From NCBI GenBank assembly GCA_913009315.1, contig CAJVZA010000046.1, forward strand, positions 1 to 16,237: a stretch of DNA of 16,237 bases. The letters are read 5' to 3'. Below, piece after piece: positions 6,301 through 15,038 of the stretch (its first letter is position 1; each line of letters starts with the position of its first letter). This stretch comes from an uncultured Hippea sp. GTDB lineage: Bacteria; Campylobacterota_A; Desulfurellia; JAADFJ01. Under the pieces are notes generated by a model. It worked only from the letters and a program-made list of their open reading frames with translations, was not told the origin of the DNA and made no database searches. Made by a program: the position numbers and the translations under genes.

Positions 6301-7516
6301 ATATGCTTTGCTTGAAAGAAAAAAGAAAATTATACATCATTTGATTGCATTATCAATTGCAGCTGTTGCGCAGGGTGCAACAGCTGCGAATTCAGTAAAA
6401 AGAAAAGGCGCATATATAATAAAATCAGCAGATATTATTACAAAAGAGAAACTGCTTAAGTTGAAATATTCAGAACTTTCTCATATTTCTACGACTGATG
6501 ACGCTCTTAACAGTAAAATAAAATCGGTTCTGACTCACTACAATGAAATGATTGATGCCGCCGAGGCATCTTATCGGAAAAATGTTTCTTCAATTGAGTC
6601 CACTGAAGAACTTGCAACCGGAATTCTGAGAATTGCTAAGGTTACTATTGCTCATAAAAGACATCTTCAGGTTGGAGATAAACTTGCCGGTCGGCATGGA
6701 AACAAAGGGGTTGTCTCGCGTATCTTACCGGAAGAAGACCTGCCTTTTATGGAGGACGGCAAGCCTGTAGATATTGTTTTAAATCCTTTGGGCGTGCCGA
6801 GCAGAATGAATGCAGGTCAGATATTAGAAACTCATCTCGGTATGGCGGCAAAAGGTATAGGTAAGCTGATAGACGAAGCTCTAAAGAGATATGATCTTGA
6901 CCGCGTAAAAGGAATTATGCTTTCAACCGTTTCCAATACCGATGAAGATACAAAAAAATATATCGACTCTCTCTCAAATGAGGAGCTTATGCTGTATGCT
7001 GATGATTGGCGCAACGGAGCGTTTATGGCTACGCCGGCTTTTGACGGTGCTTCAGAGAAAGATGTTGACGAACTTATGGCACTTGCCGGAATTCCGGCAG
7101 ACGGCAAATATACTCTATATGACGGTATCACCGGAGAAGCTTTTGATCAGAAAATTATGGTTGGTATTGTTCATATTCTTAAACTTGATCATATGGTTGA
7201 AGATAAGGTTCATGCGCGATCGGTCGGTCCCTATTCTCTCGTTACGCAGCAGCCGCTTGGCGGAAAAGCTCAGTTTGGAGGCCAGCGTTTTGGTGAAATG
7301 GAGGTGTGGGCGCTTGAAGGATATGGAGCGGCATACAATCTTCAGGAGGTGCTTACACTGAAATCGGATGATATAGAAGGACGAAGCAGGTCATATGAGG
7401 CTATTGTAAAGGGCAAACCGGTGCCGCTCGGAGGATTGCCGGAGTCATTTAATGTTCTGGTAAAAGAACTTCAAAGTTTAGGCCTTTCGGTAGAACTTCT
7501 GAAAGAGACGAGGTAA
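3395..7516 (+). CDS. rpoB: DNA-directed RNA polymerase subunit beta
   Basis: This is the beta subunit of the RNA polymerase core. It has 1373 residues, slightly longer than the 1342 of E. coli, and follows the proteobacterial layout with both usual lineage insertions. Hallmarks in order are: the rifampicin pocket QLSQFLDQINPLSEVSHKRR (525-544), TRERAGFEVRDVNPSHYGR, ICPIETPEGPNIGLI, the catalytic-region GDKLAGRHGNKG, and the C-terminal KAQFGGQRFGEMEVWALEGYG. The residues equal to E. coli D516, H526 and S531 are wild type (D531, H541, S546), so the main rifampicin positions look sensitive. Oddities are I533 at the E. coli N518 position, T550 in place of the proline in LGPGG, and DIDSLANRR (459-467) where nearly all bacteria have DIDHLGNRR. 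The ATG at 3395 has CGGAGG at 3385-3390. rpoC follows after 11 bases. Confidence 0.99.
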   Translation: MAHLLSSEYRLRVNFSSKENRFEMPELLKTQINSYKQFLQLNTPHVNVPQEKRENIGLEALFRQFFNIENERSSWSLKYLGYTLEEPKYSVKDCLEKSLNYAGALQVRLRLNLWDTDPDTGKRTGIKIAKEQKVYIGDIPFVTENGSFIMNGVERVFVMQLHRSPGVIFKRIKSEEILSEYLFSAQAIPEHGSWMEFETTRKNVCYLKIDKRKRFPVALFLNAIGFSNSDILRRFYKTVSIKKEEERFFAKGDVKGLILDNDIIAEEKLIAKSGSKITRKLIKQLNDPDIYYPIADVSLYGNCILEDVQLDDDITINAGEIITPEGLALLKKSSCSFDLALVKDEKQLMLNSINTAKVLIKKLKGSINETMSDEDLATIFIYHNQRPGEPVSPQEARQFLNNLFFEGPSYDLSVYGRIKVNRRLGLDIPTNNTHLTKEDVVRTVEYLVLLINGKGFLDDIDSLANRRIRRIDEMLSVQLKPTMLSMQKSIRDKIGFLEAETASPSMLVNANAFTSVFKSFFESNQLSQFLDQINPLSEVSHKRRISSLGTGGLTRERAGFEVRDVNPSHYGRICPIETPEGPNIGLIVALATYAKVNQYGFIETPYKKVVNGVVTDKIVYLSFSDEYDKIICTAKAKIDGRKLIGKIEARKNDDIILISPEKVDYMDINPQQLLGVSASSIPFVGHDDANRALMGCNMQRQAVPLVKPSSPLVGTGMESVIAKSSGRMLMARRSGEVVYVDSAMIVIQTSDDENGKSLYDIDVYRLNQYARSNQNTVFVNIPIVKKHDMVKKGQAITNGPSTDNGELALGQDLMVAFVPWRGYNYEDAITISERVVKEDLMSSIHMETYECIEHDTKLGPEEFTSDVPNNAKELLRNLDDNGIVRVGSYVKPADILVGKVTPKVETSYSPEEKLFQAIFGEKAKNVSDSSLKVPPGISGIVTDVKVFVRRGVEKGEKRLELEDYEKKQEYALLERKKKIIHHLIALSIAAVAQGATAANSVKRKGAYIIKSADIITKEKLLKLKYSELSHISTTDDALNSKIKSVLTHYNEMIDAAEASYRKNVSSIESTEELATGILRIAKVTIAHKRHLQVGDKLAGRHGNKGVVSRILPEEDLPFMEDGKPVDIVLNPLGVPSRMNAGQILETHLGMAAKGIGKLIDEALKRYDLDRVKGIMLSTVSNTDEDTKKYIDSLSNEELMLYADDWRNGAFMATPAFDGASEKDVDELMALAGIPADGKYTLYDGITGEAFDQKIMVGIVHILKLDHMVEDKVHARSVGPYSLVTQQPLGGKAQFGGQRFGEMEVWALEGYGAAYNLQEVLTLKSDDIEGRSRSYEAIVKGKPVPLGGLPESFNVLVKELQSLGLSVELLKETR

Positions 7517-7527
7517 GGAGAAAAGCT

Positions 7528-10500
7528 ATGTATACAGTATTAAAAGCTAAGCCAAAAACATCGAATGATTTCGATGCTATAAGAATAAAAATAGCATCTC
7601 CCGAGGAGATAAAAGATTGGAGTAACGGAGAAGTTAAAAAGGCAGAAACAATCAATTATAGAACTCTGAAACCTGAACCCGATGGTCTTTTTTGTGCTAA
7701 AATCTTTGGACCGATTAAAGACTATGAATGTCTCTGCGGTAAATACAAAGGGATGAAATTCAGAGGAACTGTGTGTGAACGATGTGGTGTTGAGATCACG
7801 GAATCAAGAGTGAGAAGACATAGAATGGGTCACATTGAACTGGCAGTTCCGGTTGCGCATATCTGGTATCTCAGTTCTATACCAAGTATTATTTCGATAC
7901 TGACTGGAATAAAAGCAAAAGATCTCGAGAGAGTCGTTTATTATCAGGCATATATTGTTACCAACAGTAAGCTCAAAGAGATTTCTGTGAGTGATATTAT
8001 AGCAGAGTCTGAATACGAGACTGTTAAAGAAGAATATGGCGGCAACTTTGAAGCGGATATGGGTGCAAAATCATTGTCTAAAATTTTGGCAAATATGGAT
8101 CTTGATTCTTTGAGATCTACTCTTATAACTGCCCAAAATGCTACATCATCTGTTGTCACAAAGAAAAAATTGTCGAGAAGACTCAAAATAGTCGAATATT
8201 TTATACGTTCTGAGAACTGTCCCGAATGGATGATTCTTTCTGTTCTGCCGGTTATTCCTCCGGATTTGAGGCCTTTGGTTGCGCTTGAAGGAGGCAGATT
8301 TGCCTCGTCGGATCTGAATGATTTATATAGACGCGTTATAAATAGAAACAACAGACTCAAAAAACTTATTGAATTAAAGGCTCCCTCGATAATCTTGCGT
8401 AATGAAGAGAGAATGCTGCAGGAGTCGGTTGATTCTCTATTTGATAATGGCAAGAGAAAGCAGGTAGTGAGACGTTCAAACAGGCTTCCACTTAAATCTT
8501 TGAGTGACAATCTGAAGGGAAAACAGGGAAGATTCAGAAGAAATTTATTGGGTAAAAGGGTGGATTATTCAGGGAGATCCGTTATTGTTTCCGGTCCTGA
8601 TCTTTCGTTTGATCAGTGCGGTCTTCCCAGAGAGATGGCTTTAGAGCTTTACAGGCCTTTCGTATATCATCTGCTTGAAGAAGAAGGATATGCGACAACA
8701 TTAAAGGCGGCTAAGCATCAGGTTGAGCGTCGCGAGGAACATATCTGGGAAATTCTGGAAAGAGCAGTCAAGGAACACCCCGTTTTTCTCAATAGAGCTC
8801 CAACACTTCACAGATTATCTATACAAGGTTTTTTCCCGGTGTTAACCAATGATAAAGCAATACATCTTCATCCGCTGGCATGTGCGGCGTTTAATGCCGA
8901 TTTTGACGGAGACCAGATGGCTGTTCATCTGCCTTTATCTGATGAAGCTCAGGCGGAAGGTATAATGTTGATGCTTGCTCATAACAATGTTGTTTCTCCA
9001 TCAAACGGAGGAATTATAGCAAAGCCTTCTCAGGATATGGTTTTGGGCATCTACTATATTACAAAACCGCTGCCCGGTGCAAAAGGCGAAAGCATGATTT
9101 TTGCCGATAAGCAGGATGCAATTTGTTGGTACAACGCTTCTCATATTGCGGTAAATGCGTCCATAAAAGTAAGAATAGCCGGTAAAATTGTTGATACAAC
9201 TGTTGGAAGACTGCTAGTTTCCAATCTGCTTCCCGATGATTTTCCATTTTCACAAGTCAACAAGTTGATAAAGAAAGCGGATATTGCAGCTATTGCAGAC
9301 AAGGTATATGAGGAATATGGAAATATCAGTACGGTAAGTTTTCTGGATAATATAAAAGATTTAGGATTCGAAATGGCGGCACTTTCAGGCAGTTCAATTT
9401 CTATAAAAGATATGATTATGCCGAAAAGAAAACAGGAAATCCTGGAAAATTCACAAAAAAAGGTTGATGAGATCGTTACGCAGTATAGAGACGGCTTGTT
9501 GACCGAAAGAGAGCGATACAATAAGGTAATTGATATCTGGAGTAGTGCTACCTCAAAGATCAGCGTGGAAACGATGAGAGATCTTGGAAATGATCAAAAT
9601 GGATTTAATCCTATCTTCATGATGAAGGATTCAGGAGCACGGGGAAGCGAGGAACAGATAAGACAAATGTCGGGTGTTAGAGGTCTTATGATAAAACCTT
9701 CCGGTGATATTGTTGAGCTTCCTATAAAATCGAATCTTCGCGAAGGTATGAGTGTTCTTGAATATTTTACATCCTCTCATGGAGCAAGAAAAGGTCTTTC
9801 CGATACCGCGTTAAAAACCGCAAATGCCGGATATCTTACACGAAAATTAATTGATGTAGCTCAAAATGTTGTAGTCAGGGAAATGGATTGCGGAACCACT
9901 AACGGTATAGAAGTCGATCAGATAACCATAGCCGGAACTGTTATTGAGAATCTTTATGAGCGCATTGTCGGACGTGTGGCGGCGGAAAATATAATAAACC
10001 CTTTCGATAAACAGGAGTTTGTACAATCCGGATCGGTTATAACTAAAAAATTGGCAAGAAAAATTGTAGATTTGAATATAAATAAGATAAAAATTCGTTC
10101 AGCTCTTACCTGCAGAGCGGAAAACGGCATCTGCGTAACATGCTACGGACATGATCTTACTACCGGTAAACTTGTTGAGATTGGAACGCCTGTCGGAATA
10201 ATTGCCGCTCAGTCAATCGGAGAGCCCGGAACGCAGCTTACGCTCAGAACATTTCATGGCGGCGGTACTGCAAGTATGGATAACGAAAAGGTCTTTGCGA
10301 GTACCGGTAAGGCCGGATTTGTCAGATTTCATAATATAAAAACAGCCGTTAACTCCAGGGGAGATAAGGTTGTTCTGTCAAGACGTGATGCGATGATGCT
10401 GATAACGGAGCCGTTTCTTGTAGTGTCTGATGCTGCATCAATCCGGATAGATGAGGATTTCAGAAGCTACACGTATAATATAAAAGATAAAGAATATAAG

Positions 10501-12033
10501 ATTTCAAAAGCGAGTCTTCTCAATCAGTCCGATTTTGCACATGGCGGTGAGACTGCAATAGGAAAATTGAAAATTCTTGTAGAAAAATCATGTTCAGTTA
10601 AAAAAAATACCATTATAATTGAAAGAGTGCTTGAGGTATGGGATATACCTAATAAAATAACTTATGGTGCAAAGATACATGTAAACGATGGAGATGCTCT
10701 TATCAGATTTTTAAAAGCGTCAAAAGCAGGACGAGTTGAAATTTGGGTGCTGGATGGTGATCAAATGGTGCGTGCTGCAGAAGATACGGGCAATAAAGTT
10801 GAGAGATACGGAACGCATATCTTTATTGTAGATGAAGATGACTTAATCGTTGAGCGTTATTATGTGCCGGTTGGATCCAGACTGTCCGTAAAAGACGGAG
10901 ACAACGTCGCAAGAGGTGATCTTTTGGCATATAAAGATGAGAATGAGCTTGAGAAGTTTATAAATGACGAGAATCTATATCAGTCAACAGTAATGCTGGC
11001 TGATTGGGATGCTTACTCATCTTATATTCTTTCATCCCAAAATGGTACGGTTACTTTTAAAGATATTGTTGTCGATAAAACATTGAAGGATGAAGTTGAT
11101 CGTATTACCGGTTTGAGAAGCAGAACAATAGTTGAATCGGTTGATATCAAACTATTCCCCAGAATTGTAGTTAAAGATGAATCGGGCAGCGATGAGTATT
11201 TTCTGCCGCCCAGAACCATATTGCTTAAACAGATGGGTGATTATGTGAAAGCGGGAGACGTATTAGGCAAGATTCCTAAAGAGACCGCAAGAACGAGTGA
11301 TATTACAGGAGGATTGCCGAGAGTTGTCGAGATTGTGGAGGCGAAATCTCCTAAAATGCCTACCGTCGTGTCCGAAATTAGCGGCGAGGTGAGCTACGGC
11401 AAGGAGATAAGAGGCAAAAAAACCGTGTATGTGACGAGTTCCGGCGGAATGGAGAGGGAGTATGTAATTCCACGCAATAGAAGAATTCAGGTATATCCTC
11501 ACGATCATATTGAAGCCGGTGAGCCGATAACCGATGGTGTTGTAAACCCGGCTGATATTCTAAGAATTCTTGGAGAAAAGCAGCTTGCAAAGCATCTTGT
11601 GAGCGAGGTTCAGCAGGTTTATAAAATACAGGGCGTCGATATTAACGATAAGCATTTCGAGGTAATTGTTCGTCAGATGTTGAAGTGGGTCACAGTTGAG
11701 AATCCAGGTGAAAGCGGTCTGATTCAGGGAGAGATAATCAACAGATACAAATTTGAGCAGCTCAACAGAAAACTTGTTGGTGAAGGCAAAAGGCCGGCTT
11801 TGGCAAGAATTTTATTCTTGGGCATAACAAGAGCTTCTCTTGCGACCGATAGTTTTGTTTCTGCTGCGTCATTTCAGGAAACAAAGCGCATTCTGACAGA
11901 TGCGAGCATCAGGGCGGCGACCGATAATTTGGAAGGCCTGAAGGAGAATGTGATTGTCGGAAGACTTATACCTGCCGGTACCGGTCAGAAGCGTCTGGAA
12001 AGTGTTAATGTGATTTTACAAGATAATGCTTGA
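7528..12033 (+). CDS. rpoC: DNA-directed RNA polymerase subunit beta'
   Basis: This is the catalytic beta' subunit. The Mg-binding loop is NADFDGDQM with D458, D460 and D462. The N-terminal zinc site is C68, C70, C83 and C86; the second zinc site uses the Cys of REMDCGT together with CRAENGICVTC. GKRVDYSGRSVI and LNRAPTLHRLSIQ are intact, and the trigger loop begins TQLTLRTFHGGG (R907, H910) and resumes at DITGGLPR (1258-1265). The protein has 1501 residues against 1407 in E. coli. The excess lies in the trigger-loop insertion (about 917-1250), while the C-terminal tail is shorter. The ATG at 7528 follows TAAGGAG at 7514-7520, which overlaps the rpoB stop. The stop codon overlaps a TTGACA promoter element for the next operon. 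Confidence 0.99.
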   Translation: MYTVLKAKPKTSNDFDAIRIKIASPEEIKDWSNGEVKKAETINYRTLKPEPDGLFCAKIFGPIKDYECLCGKYKGMKFRGTVCERCGVEITESRVRRHRMGHIELAVPVAHIWYLSSIPSIISILTGIKAKDLERVVYYQAYIVTNSKLKEISVSDIIAESEYETVKEEYGGNFEADMGAKSLSKILANMDLDSLRSTLITAQNATSSVVTKKKLSRRLKIVEYFIRSENCPEWMILSVLPVIPPDLRPLVALEGGRFASSDLNDLYRRVINRNNRLKKLIELKAPSIILRNEERMLQESVDSLFDNGKRKQVVRRSNRLPLKSLSDNLKGKQGRFRRNLLGKRVDYSGRSVIVSGPDLSFDQCGLPREMALELYRPFVYHLLEEEGYATTLKAAKHQVERREEHIWEILERAVKEHPVFLNRAPTLHRLSIQGFFPVLTNDKAIHLHPLACAAFNADFDGDQMAVHLPLSDEAQAEGIMLMLAHNNVVSPSNGGIIAKPSQDMVLGIYYITKPLPGAKGESMIFADKQDAICWYNASHIAVNASIKVRIAGKIVDTTVGRLLVSNLLPDDFPFSQVNKLIKKADIAAIADKVYEEYGNISTVSFLDNIKDLGFEMAALSGSSISIKDMIMPKRKQEILENSQKKVDEIVTQYRDGLLTERERYNKVIDIWSSATSKISVETMRDLGNDQNGFNPIFMMKDSGARGSEEQIRQMSGVRGLMIKPSGDIVELPIKSNLREGMSVLEYFTSSHGARKGLSDTALKTANAGYLTRKLIDVAQNVVVREMDCGTTNGIEVDQITIAGTVIENLYERIVGRVAAENIINPFDKQEFVQSGSVITKKLARKIVDLNINKIKIRSALTCRAENGICVTCYGHDLTTGKLVEIGTPVGIIAAQSIGEPGTQLTLRTFHGGGTASMDNEKVFASTGKAGFVRFHNIKTAVNSRGDKVVLSRRDAMMLITEPFLVVSDAASIRIDEDFRSYTYNIKDKEYKISKASLLNQSDFAHGGETAIGKLKILVEKSCSVKKNTIIIERVLEVWDIPNKITYGAKIHVNDGDALIRFLKASKAGRVEIWVLDGDQMVRAAEDTGNKVERYGTHIFIVDEDDLIVERYYVPVGSRLSVKDGDNVARGDLLAYKDENELEKFINDENLYQSTVMLADWDAYSSYILSSQNGTVTFKDIVVDKTLKDEVDRITGLRSRTIVESVDIKLFPRIVVKDESGSDEYFLPPRTILLKQMGDYVKAGDVLGKIPKETARTSDITGGLPRVVEIVEAKSPKMPTVVSEISGEVSYGKEIRGKKTVYVTSSGGMEREYVIPRNRRIQVYPHDHIEAGEPITDGVVNPADILRILGEKQLAKHLVSEVQQVYKIQGVDINDKHFEVIVRQMLKWVTVENPGESGLIQGEIINRYKFEQLNRKLVGEGKRPALARILFLGITRASLATDSFVSAASFQETKRILTDASIRAATDNLEGLKENVIVGRLIPAGTGQKRLESVNVILQDNA

Positions 12034-12058
12034 CAAATCATAATTTTTATCGTATTTT
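12030..12058 (+). promoter_or_regulatory. Predicted sigma70-type promoter for rpsL-rpsG-fusA-tuf
   Basis: A perfect -35 box TTGACA (12030-12035) overlaps the rpoC TGA stop. Seventeen bases later comes TATTTT (12053-12058), matching four of six positions of the -10 consensus. The expected start site near 12065 gives a leader of about 24 bases before the rpsL start. The ideal spacing and position just ahead of the str genes make it credible. It would let S12, S7, EF-G and EF-Tu be made independently of the polymerase operon. Confidence 0.6.
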
Positions 12059-12077
12059 AACAATCGTTTCAAAAAAT

Positions 12078-12083
12078 GGGAGG
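12078..12083 (+). promoter_or_regulatory. Ribosome binding site that decides the rpsL start
   Basis: GGGAGG lies only 2 bases before an ATG at 12086 but 5 bases before the GTG at 12089. The second spacing is the normal one, and the GTG gives the usual S12 N-terminus MPTINQ. The ATG would add one extra residue and give MVPTINQ. Confidence 0.65.
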
Positions 12084-12088
12084 ATATG

Positions 12089-12463
12089 GTGCCAACTATT
12101 AATCAGTTGATAAGAAAGGGAAGAAAGAAGTTAAAGAAAAAGAGTAAGACGCCTGCATTAAACGGATCACCTCAGAAAAGAGGTGTATGCACAAGAGTGT
12201 ATACGACAACACCTAAGAAGCCGAACTCTGCATTGAGAAAAGTTGCAAAGGTGAAGTTGACCAGCGGTTTTGAGGTGATTAGCTATATACAGGGAGAAGG
12301 TCATAATCTTCAGGAACATTCTATCGTACTGGTAAGAGGCGGCAGAGTTAAGGATTTGCCAGGTGTCAGGTATCATGTTGTCAGAGGTGCGCTTGATACT
12401 GCAGGCGTGGAAGGAAGAAAAAACGGACGCTCGAAATATGGCGCCAAGGCATCAAAAGAGTAA
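12089..12463 (+). CDS. rpsL: 30S ribosomal protein S12
   Basis: S12 lies at the decoding centre and controls translational accuracy. With the GTG start at 12089 the protein has 124 residues beginning [14 protein letters not shown], the family norm; an ATG one codon upstream (12086) is possible but sits too close to the GGGAGG. Conserved segments are [20 protein letters not shown] (28-47), GHNLQEHS and [12 protein letters not shown]. The streptomycin-linked lysines are wild type at K43 and K88 (E. coli K42 and K87 in the usual numbering), so the ribosomal target looks sensitive. The aspartate that RimO methylthiolates in E. coli is present (D89). The gene heads the str group; rpsG follows after 15 bases. 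Confidence 0.97.
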   Translation: MPTINQLIRKGRKKLKKKSKTPALNGSPQKRGVCTRVYTTTPKKPNSALRKVAKVKLTSGFEVISYIQGEGHNLQEHSIVLVRGGRVKDLPGVRYHVVRGALDTAGVEGRKNGRSKYGAKASKE

Positions 12464-12478
12464 TAATTAGGGGTTTTT

Positions 12479-12949
12479 ATGTCAAGAAGAAGAAGAGCTG
12501 TCAAGAGAAAAATTGCGGCTGATAAAGTTTACAACAGTTTACTTGTTAGCAAGATAATAAATGGATTTATGAAAGACGGAAAGAAAAGTATTGCGGCAGG
12601 AGCTCTGTATAGTGCTGCAAAGATTGTGGAAGAGAAAACCAAAAAAGATTTTCTTGAGGTACTTATTTCTGCTGTCGATAATATTAAACCGAAGATAGAG
12701 GTTAAACCCAGACGTGTCGGAGGTGCCACTTACCAGGTTCCTATTGAGGTTTCCTCCAGAAGACAGAACAGTCTCGCAATCAGATGGCTTGTCCAATATG
12801 CAAGAACACGCGGTGAAAAGGGCATAACCGAAAGAGTTGCCAACGAAATTATCGAATCGTACGAAAAGCGCTCTAAATCAGTTAAAAAGAGAGAAGATGT
12901 GCATAAAATGGCTGAAGCGAACAGAGCGTTTGCGCATTATCGGTGGTAA
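12479..12949 (+). CDS. rpsG: 30S ribosomal protein S7
   Basis: S7 is the primary assembly protein of the 30S head and lines the mRNA exit/E-site region. The 156-residue protein begins MSRRRRAVKRKIAADKVYNS and contains PRRVGGATYQVPIEV (about 78-92), the beta-hairpin region, then RRQNSLAIRWLVQYAR; it ends ANRAFAHYRW. Length and motifs are standard. The ATG has AGGGG at 12469-12473 with a 5-base spacing. It sits between rpsL (15 bases) and fusA (9 bases). In E. coli S7 represses this operon by binding the rpsL-rpsG gap. Here that gap is only 15 bases, so that control element is not evident. Confidence 0.98.
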   Translation: MSRRRRAVKRKIAADKVYNSLLVSKIINGFMKDGKKSIAAGALYSAAKIVEEKTKKDFLEVLISAVDNIKPKIEVKPRRVGGATYQVPIEVSSRRQNSLAIRWLVQYARTRGEKGITERVANEIIESYEKRSKSVKKREDVHKMAEANRAFAHYRW

Positions 12950-12958
12950 ATTAAAAGT

Positions 12959-15028
12959 ATGTCTAATAAGCTGAAAAACTTAAGAAATATAGGTATCGTC
13001 GCTCATATTGATGCAGGGAAAACAACAACGACAGAGCGAGTACTTTATTATACAGGTGCAACATACAAATCAGGTAATGTTGATGACGGCAATACTGCAA
13101 CCGATTGGATGGAGCAGGAAAGAGAACGCGGTATTACCATTACATCTGCAGCCGTAAGCGCATTATGGAAAGATTGTACCATAAACATAATCGACACACC
13201 GGGGCATGTTGATTTTACGGTTGAGGTGGAAAGATCGCTCAGAGTTTTAGACGGTGTCGTGGCAGTATTTACTGCGGTTGACGGTGTTGAGCCTCAGTCT
13301 GAAACGGTTTGGAGGCAGGCGGATAAATATCATGTTCCGAGGATTGCATTTGTAAATAAGATGGACAGAGTGGGAGCTGATTTTTTTGAAGTTGTTAAAG
13401 ATGTTACCAACAAACTGGGGGCAGTTCCGTTAGTTGTGCAGATACCTGTAGGCAATGAAGATAGCTTCAGAGGCGTTGTCGATCTAATAGAGCAGAAGGC
13501 TATTATATGGGATTCTGATATTCTTGATGCCAAATATGATATTGTAGATATTCCGGATGATCTAAAGGGAGATGCGGGTCGCCGCAGGATTGAGCTTATT
13601 GAAAAGCTTGCCGATTTTGATGATGATCTTATGGAAAGTTATCTTGCTGAAAAAGAGATAGATAATGAAGCAATATATAAAGCAATAAGAAAAGGAACTA
13701 TTGACTTAAAAATCGTTCCTATGCTGTGCGGCAGCGCATTTAAAAATAAAGGTGTTCAGCCTCTGCTTGATGCGGTAGTAAAATATTTACCTTCTCCGCT
13801 CGATATACCTCCGGTTAAAGGAACCGAAAGAATTGATGGAGGTAAAACAGAGATAAGAAAAGCCGATGACGATGAGCCGTTTTGCGGGTTGATTTTTAAG
13901 ATTATGAGTGATCCTTATGTGGGAAAACTTTCATATATAAGAGTTTATTCCGGCAAAATTAGTGCAGGTTCGTATGTTTATAATCCTATTAAAAATAAAA
14001 AAGAGCGAATAGGAAGAATTCTTCGTATGAGCGCAAATAAGCGTGAGGATATAGATTGTGCCTTTGCAGGGGATATCTGCGCGATTGTCGGTCTTAAACA
14101 CAGCGGCACGGGAACCACTCTGTGCGATTCCGGGCATCCCATAATATTGGAAAAAATGCAATTTCCCGATCCGGTAATCAGTATGGCTATAGAGCCTGCA
14201 ACGAAAGCCGATCAGGATAAGATGGGTATCGCATTGTTTAAACTTGCAGAAGAAGATCCGACATTTACAGTTAAGTTTGATGATCAAACTAATCAAACCA
14301 TTGTATCGGGAATGGGAGAATTACATCTTGATATTATTGTTGATAGAATGAGACGTGAATTTCATGTAAATGCCAAAACCGGAATGCCTCAGGTTGCCTA
14401 CAAAGAAACGATAAAAAAATCGGTTATTCAGGAAAGTAAATTTATCAGACAGACCGGAGGGCATGGTCAATATGGTCATGTTAAAGTGCAGATTGATCCG
14501 GTTGACAGAGGCAACGGGATAGAGTTTGTTAACCGTATTGTAGGAGGTGTTATACCCAAAGAGTATATTCCTGCAATCGAAAAGGGTATTAGAGATGCAG
14601 CTCTTAGCGGTGTCGTTGGAGGATATCCTGCAACAGATATCAAGGTTGCATTGTTTGACGGATCGTATCATGAAGTTGATTCCTCAGAGATTGCATTTAG
14701 AATGGCAGGTTCTATGGCCTTTAAAGAGGGAATGAGAAAGGCGAATCCTGTCATACTGGAACCTGTGATGGCGGTTGAGATTAACACGCCCTCCGACTAT
14801 CTTGGAGATGTTATTGGTGATATTAATTCAAGACGCGGACAGATTGTTGAAACAGGGGAAAGAAAAAATATTAAGATAATTGATGCTATGATTCCGCTTT
14901 CAGAGATGTTTGGATATGCTACGGTTTTAAGATCGATAACTCAGGGTAGAGGCACCTATACTATGCGGTTTGATCATTATACCGAAGTACCGAAATCAAT
15001 AGCAGAAAAGATTGTCGGCAGCAAATAA
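12959..15028 (+). CDS. fusA: Elongation factor G
   Basis: EF-G is the GTPase that drives translocation and, with RRF, splits ribosomes. The 689-residue protein has all five G motifs: AHIDAGKTT (15-23), ERERGIT (54-60), DTPGHVDF (79-86), NKMD (133-136) and GSAFKNKG (258-265). Domains II-V follow. Domain IV includes GGHGQYGHV and the tip loop [11 protein letters not shown] with H571, equal to the E. coli histidine H583 used in translocation, so the factor looks active. Instead of the VHDG or VHEG usual before switch I it reads [13 protein letters not shown] (39-51), a form seen in some paralogous EF-G classes. No clear Shine-Dalgarno sits before the ATG; translation is probably coupled to rpsG, which stops 9 bases upstream. 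The tuf binding site overlaps its TAA stop. Confidence 0.97.
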   Translation: MSNKLKNLRNIGIVAHIDAGKTTTTERVLYYTGATYKSGNVDDGNTATDWMEQERERGITITSAAVSALWKDCTINIIDTPGHVDFTVEVERSLRVLDGVVAVFTAVDGVEPQSETVWRQADKYHVPRIAFVNKMDRVGADFFEVVKDVTNKLGAVPLVVQIPVGNEDSFRGVVDLIEQKAIIWDSDILDAKYDIVDIPDDLKGDAGRRRIELIEKLADFDDDLMESYLAEKEIDNEAIYKAIRKGTIDLKIVPMLCGSAFKNKGVQPLLDAVVKYLPSPLDIPPVKGTERIDGGKTEIRKADDDEPFCGLIFKIMSDPYVGKLSYIRVYSGKISAGSYVYNPIKNKKERIGRILRMSANKREDIDCAFAGDICAIVGLKHSGTGTTLCDSGHPIILEKMQFPDPVISMAIEPATKADQDKMGIALFKLAEEDPTFTVKFDDQTNQTIVSGMGELHLDIIVDRMRREFHVNAKTGMPQVAYKETIKKSVIQESKFIRQTGGHGQYGHVKVQIDPVDRGNGIEFVNRIVGGVIPKEYIPAIEKGIRDAALSGVVGGYPATDIKVALFDGSYHEVDSSEIAFRMAGSMAFKEGMRKANPVILEPVMAVEINTPSDYLGDVIGDINSRRGQIVETGERKNIKIIDAMIPLSEMFGYATVLRSITQGRGTYTMRFDHYTEVPKSIAEKIVGSK

Positions 15029-15034
15029 GGAGGT
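15026..15034 (+). promoter_or_regulatory. Consensus ribosome binding site that decides the tuf start
   Basis: TAAGGAGGT is a full complement of the usual 16S rRNA 3' end. It begins with the fusA stop codon and lies 4 bases before the ATG at 15039. It rules out a longer reading from a TTG at 15012 inside fusA. Confidence 0.9.
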
Positions 15035-15038
15035 AGCT

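Noticed and set aside
6942-7361. 139-codon + strand open frame overlapping the end of rpoB in another frame
   Set aside because: rpoB is intact and strongly conserved across this stretch; the overlapping product has no recognisable motif.
7944-8510. 188-codon open frame on the minus strand inside rpoC
   Set aside because: It is antisense to a strongly conserved part of RpoC, looks like a low-complexity serine/leucine-rich shadow, and I could not recognise a family or a ribosome binding site.
15012-15038. N-terminal extension of EF-Tu from a TTG inside fusA
   Set aside because: A perfect ribosome binding site sits 4 bases before the ATG at 15039, and EF-Tu starts MAKEK-like. The extension is only an open frame.
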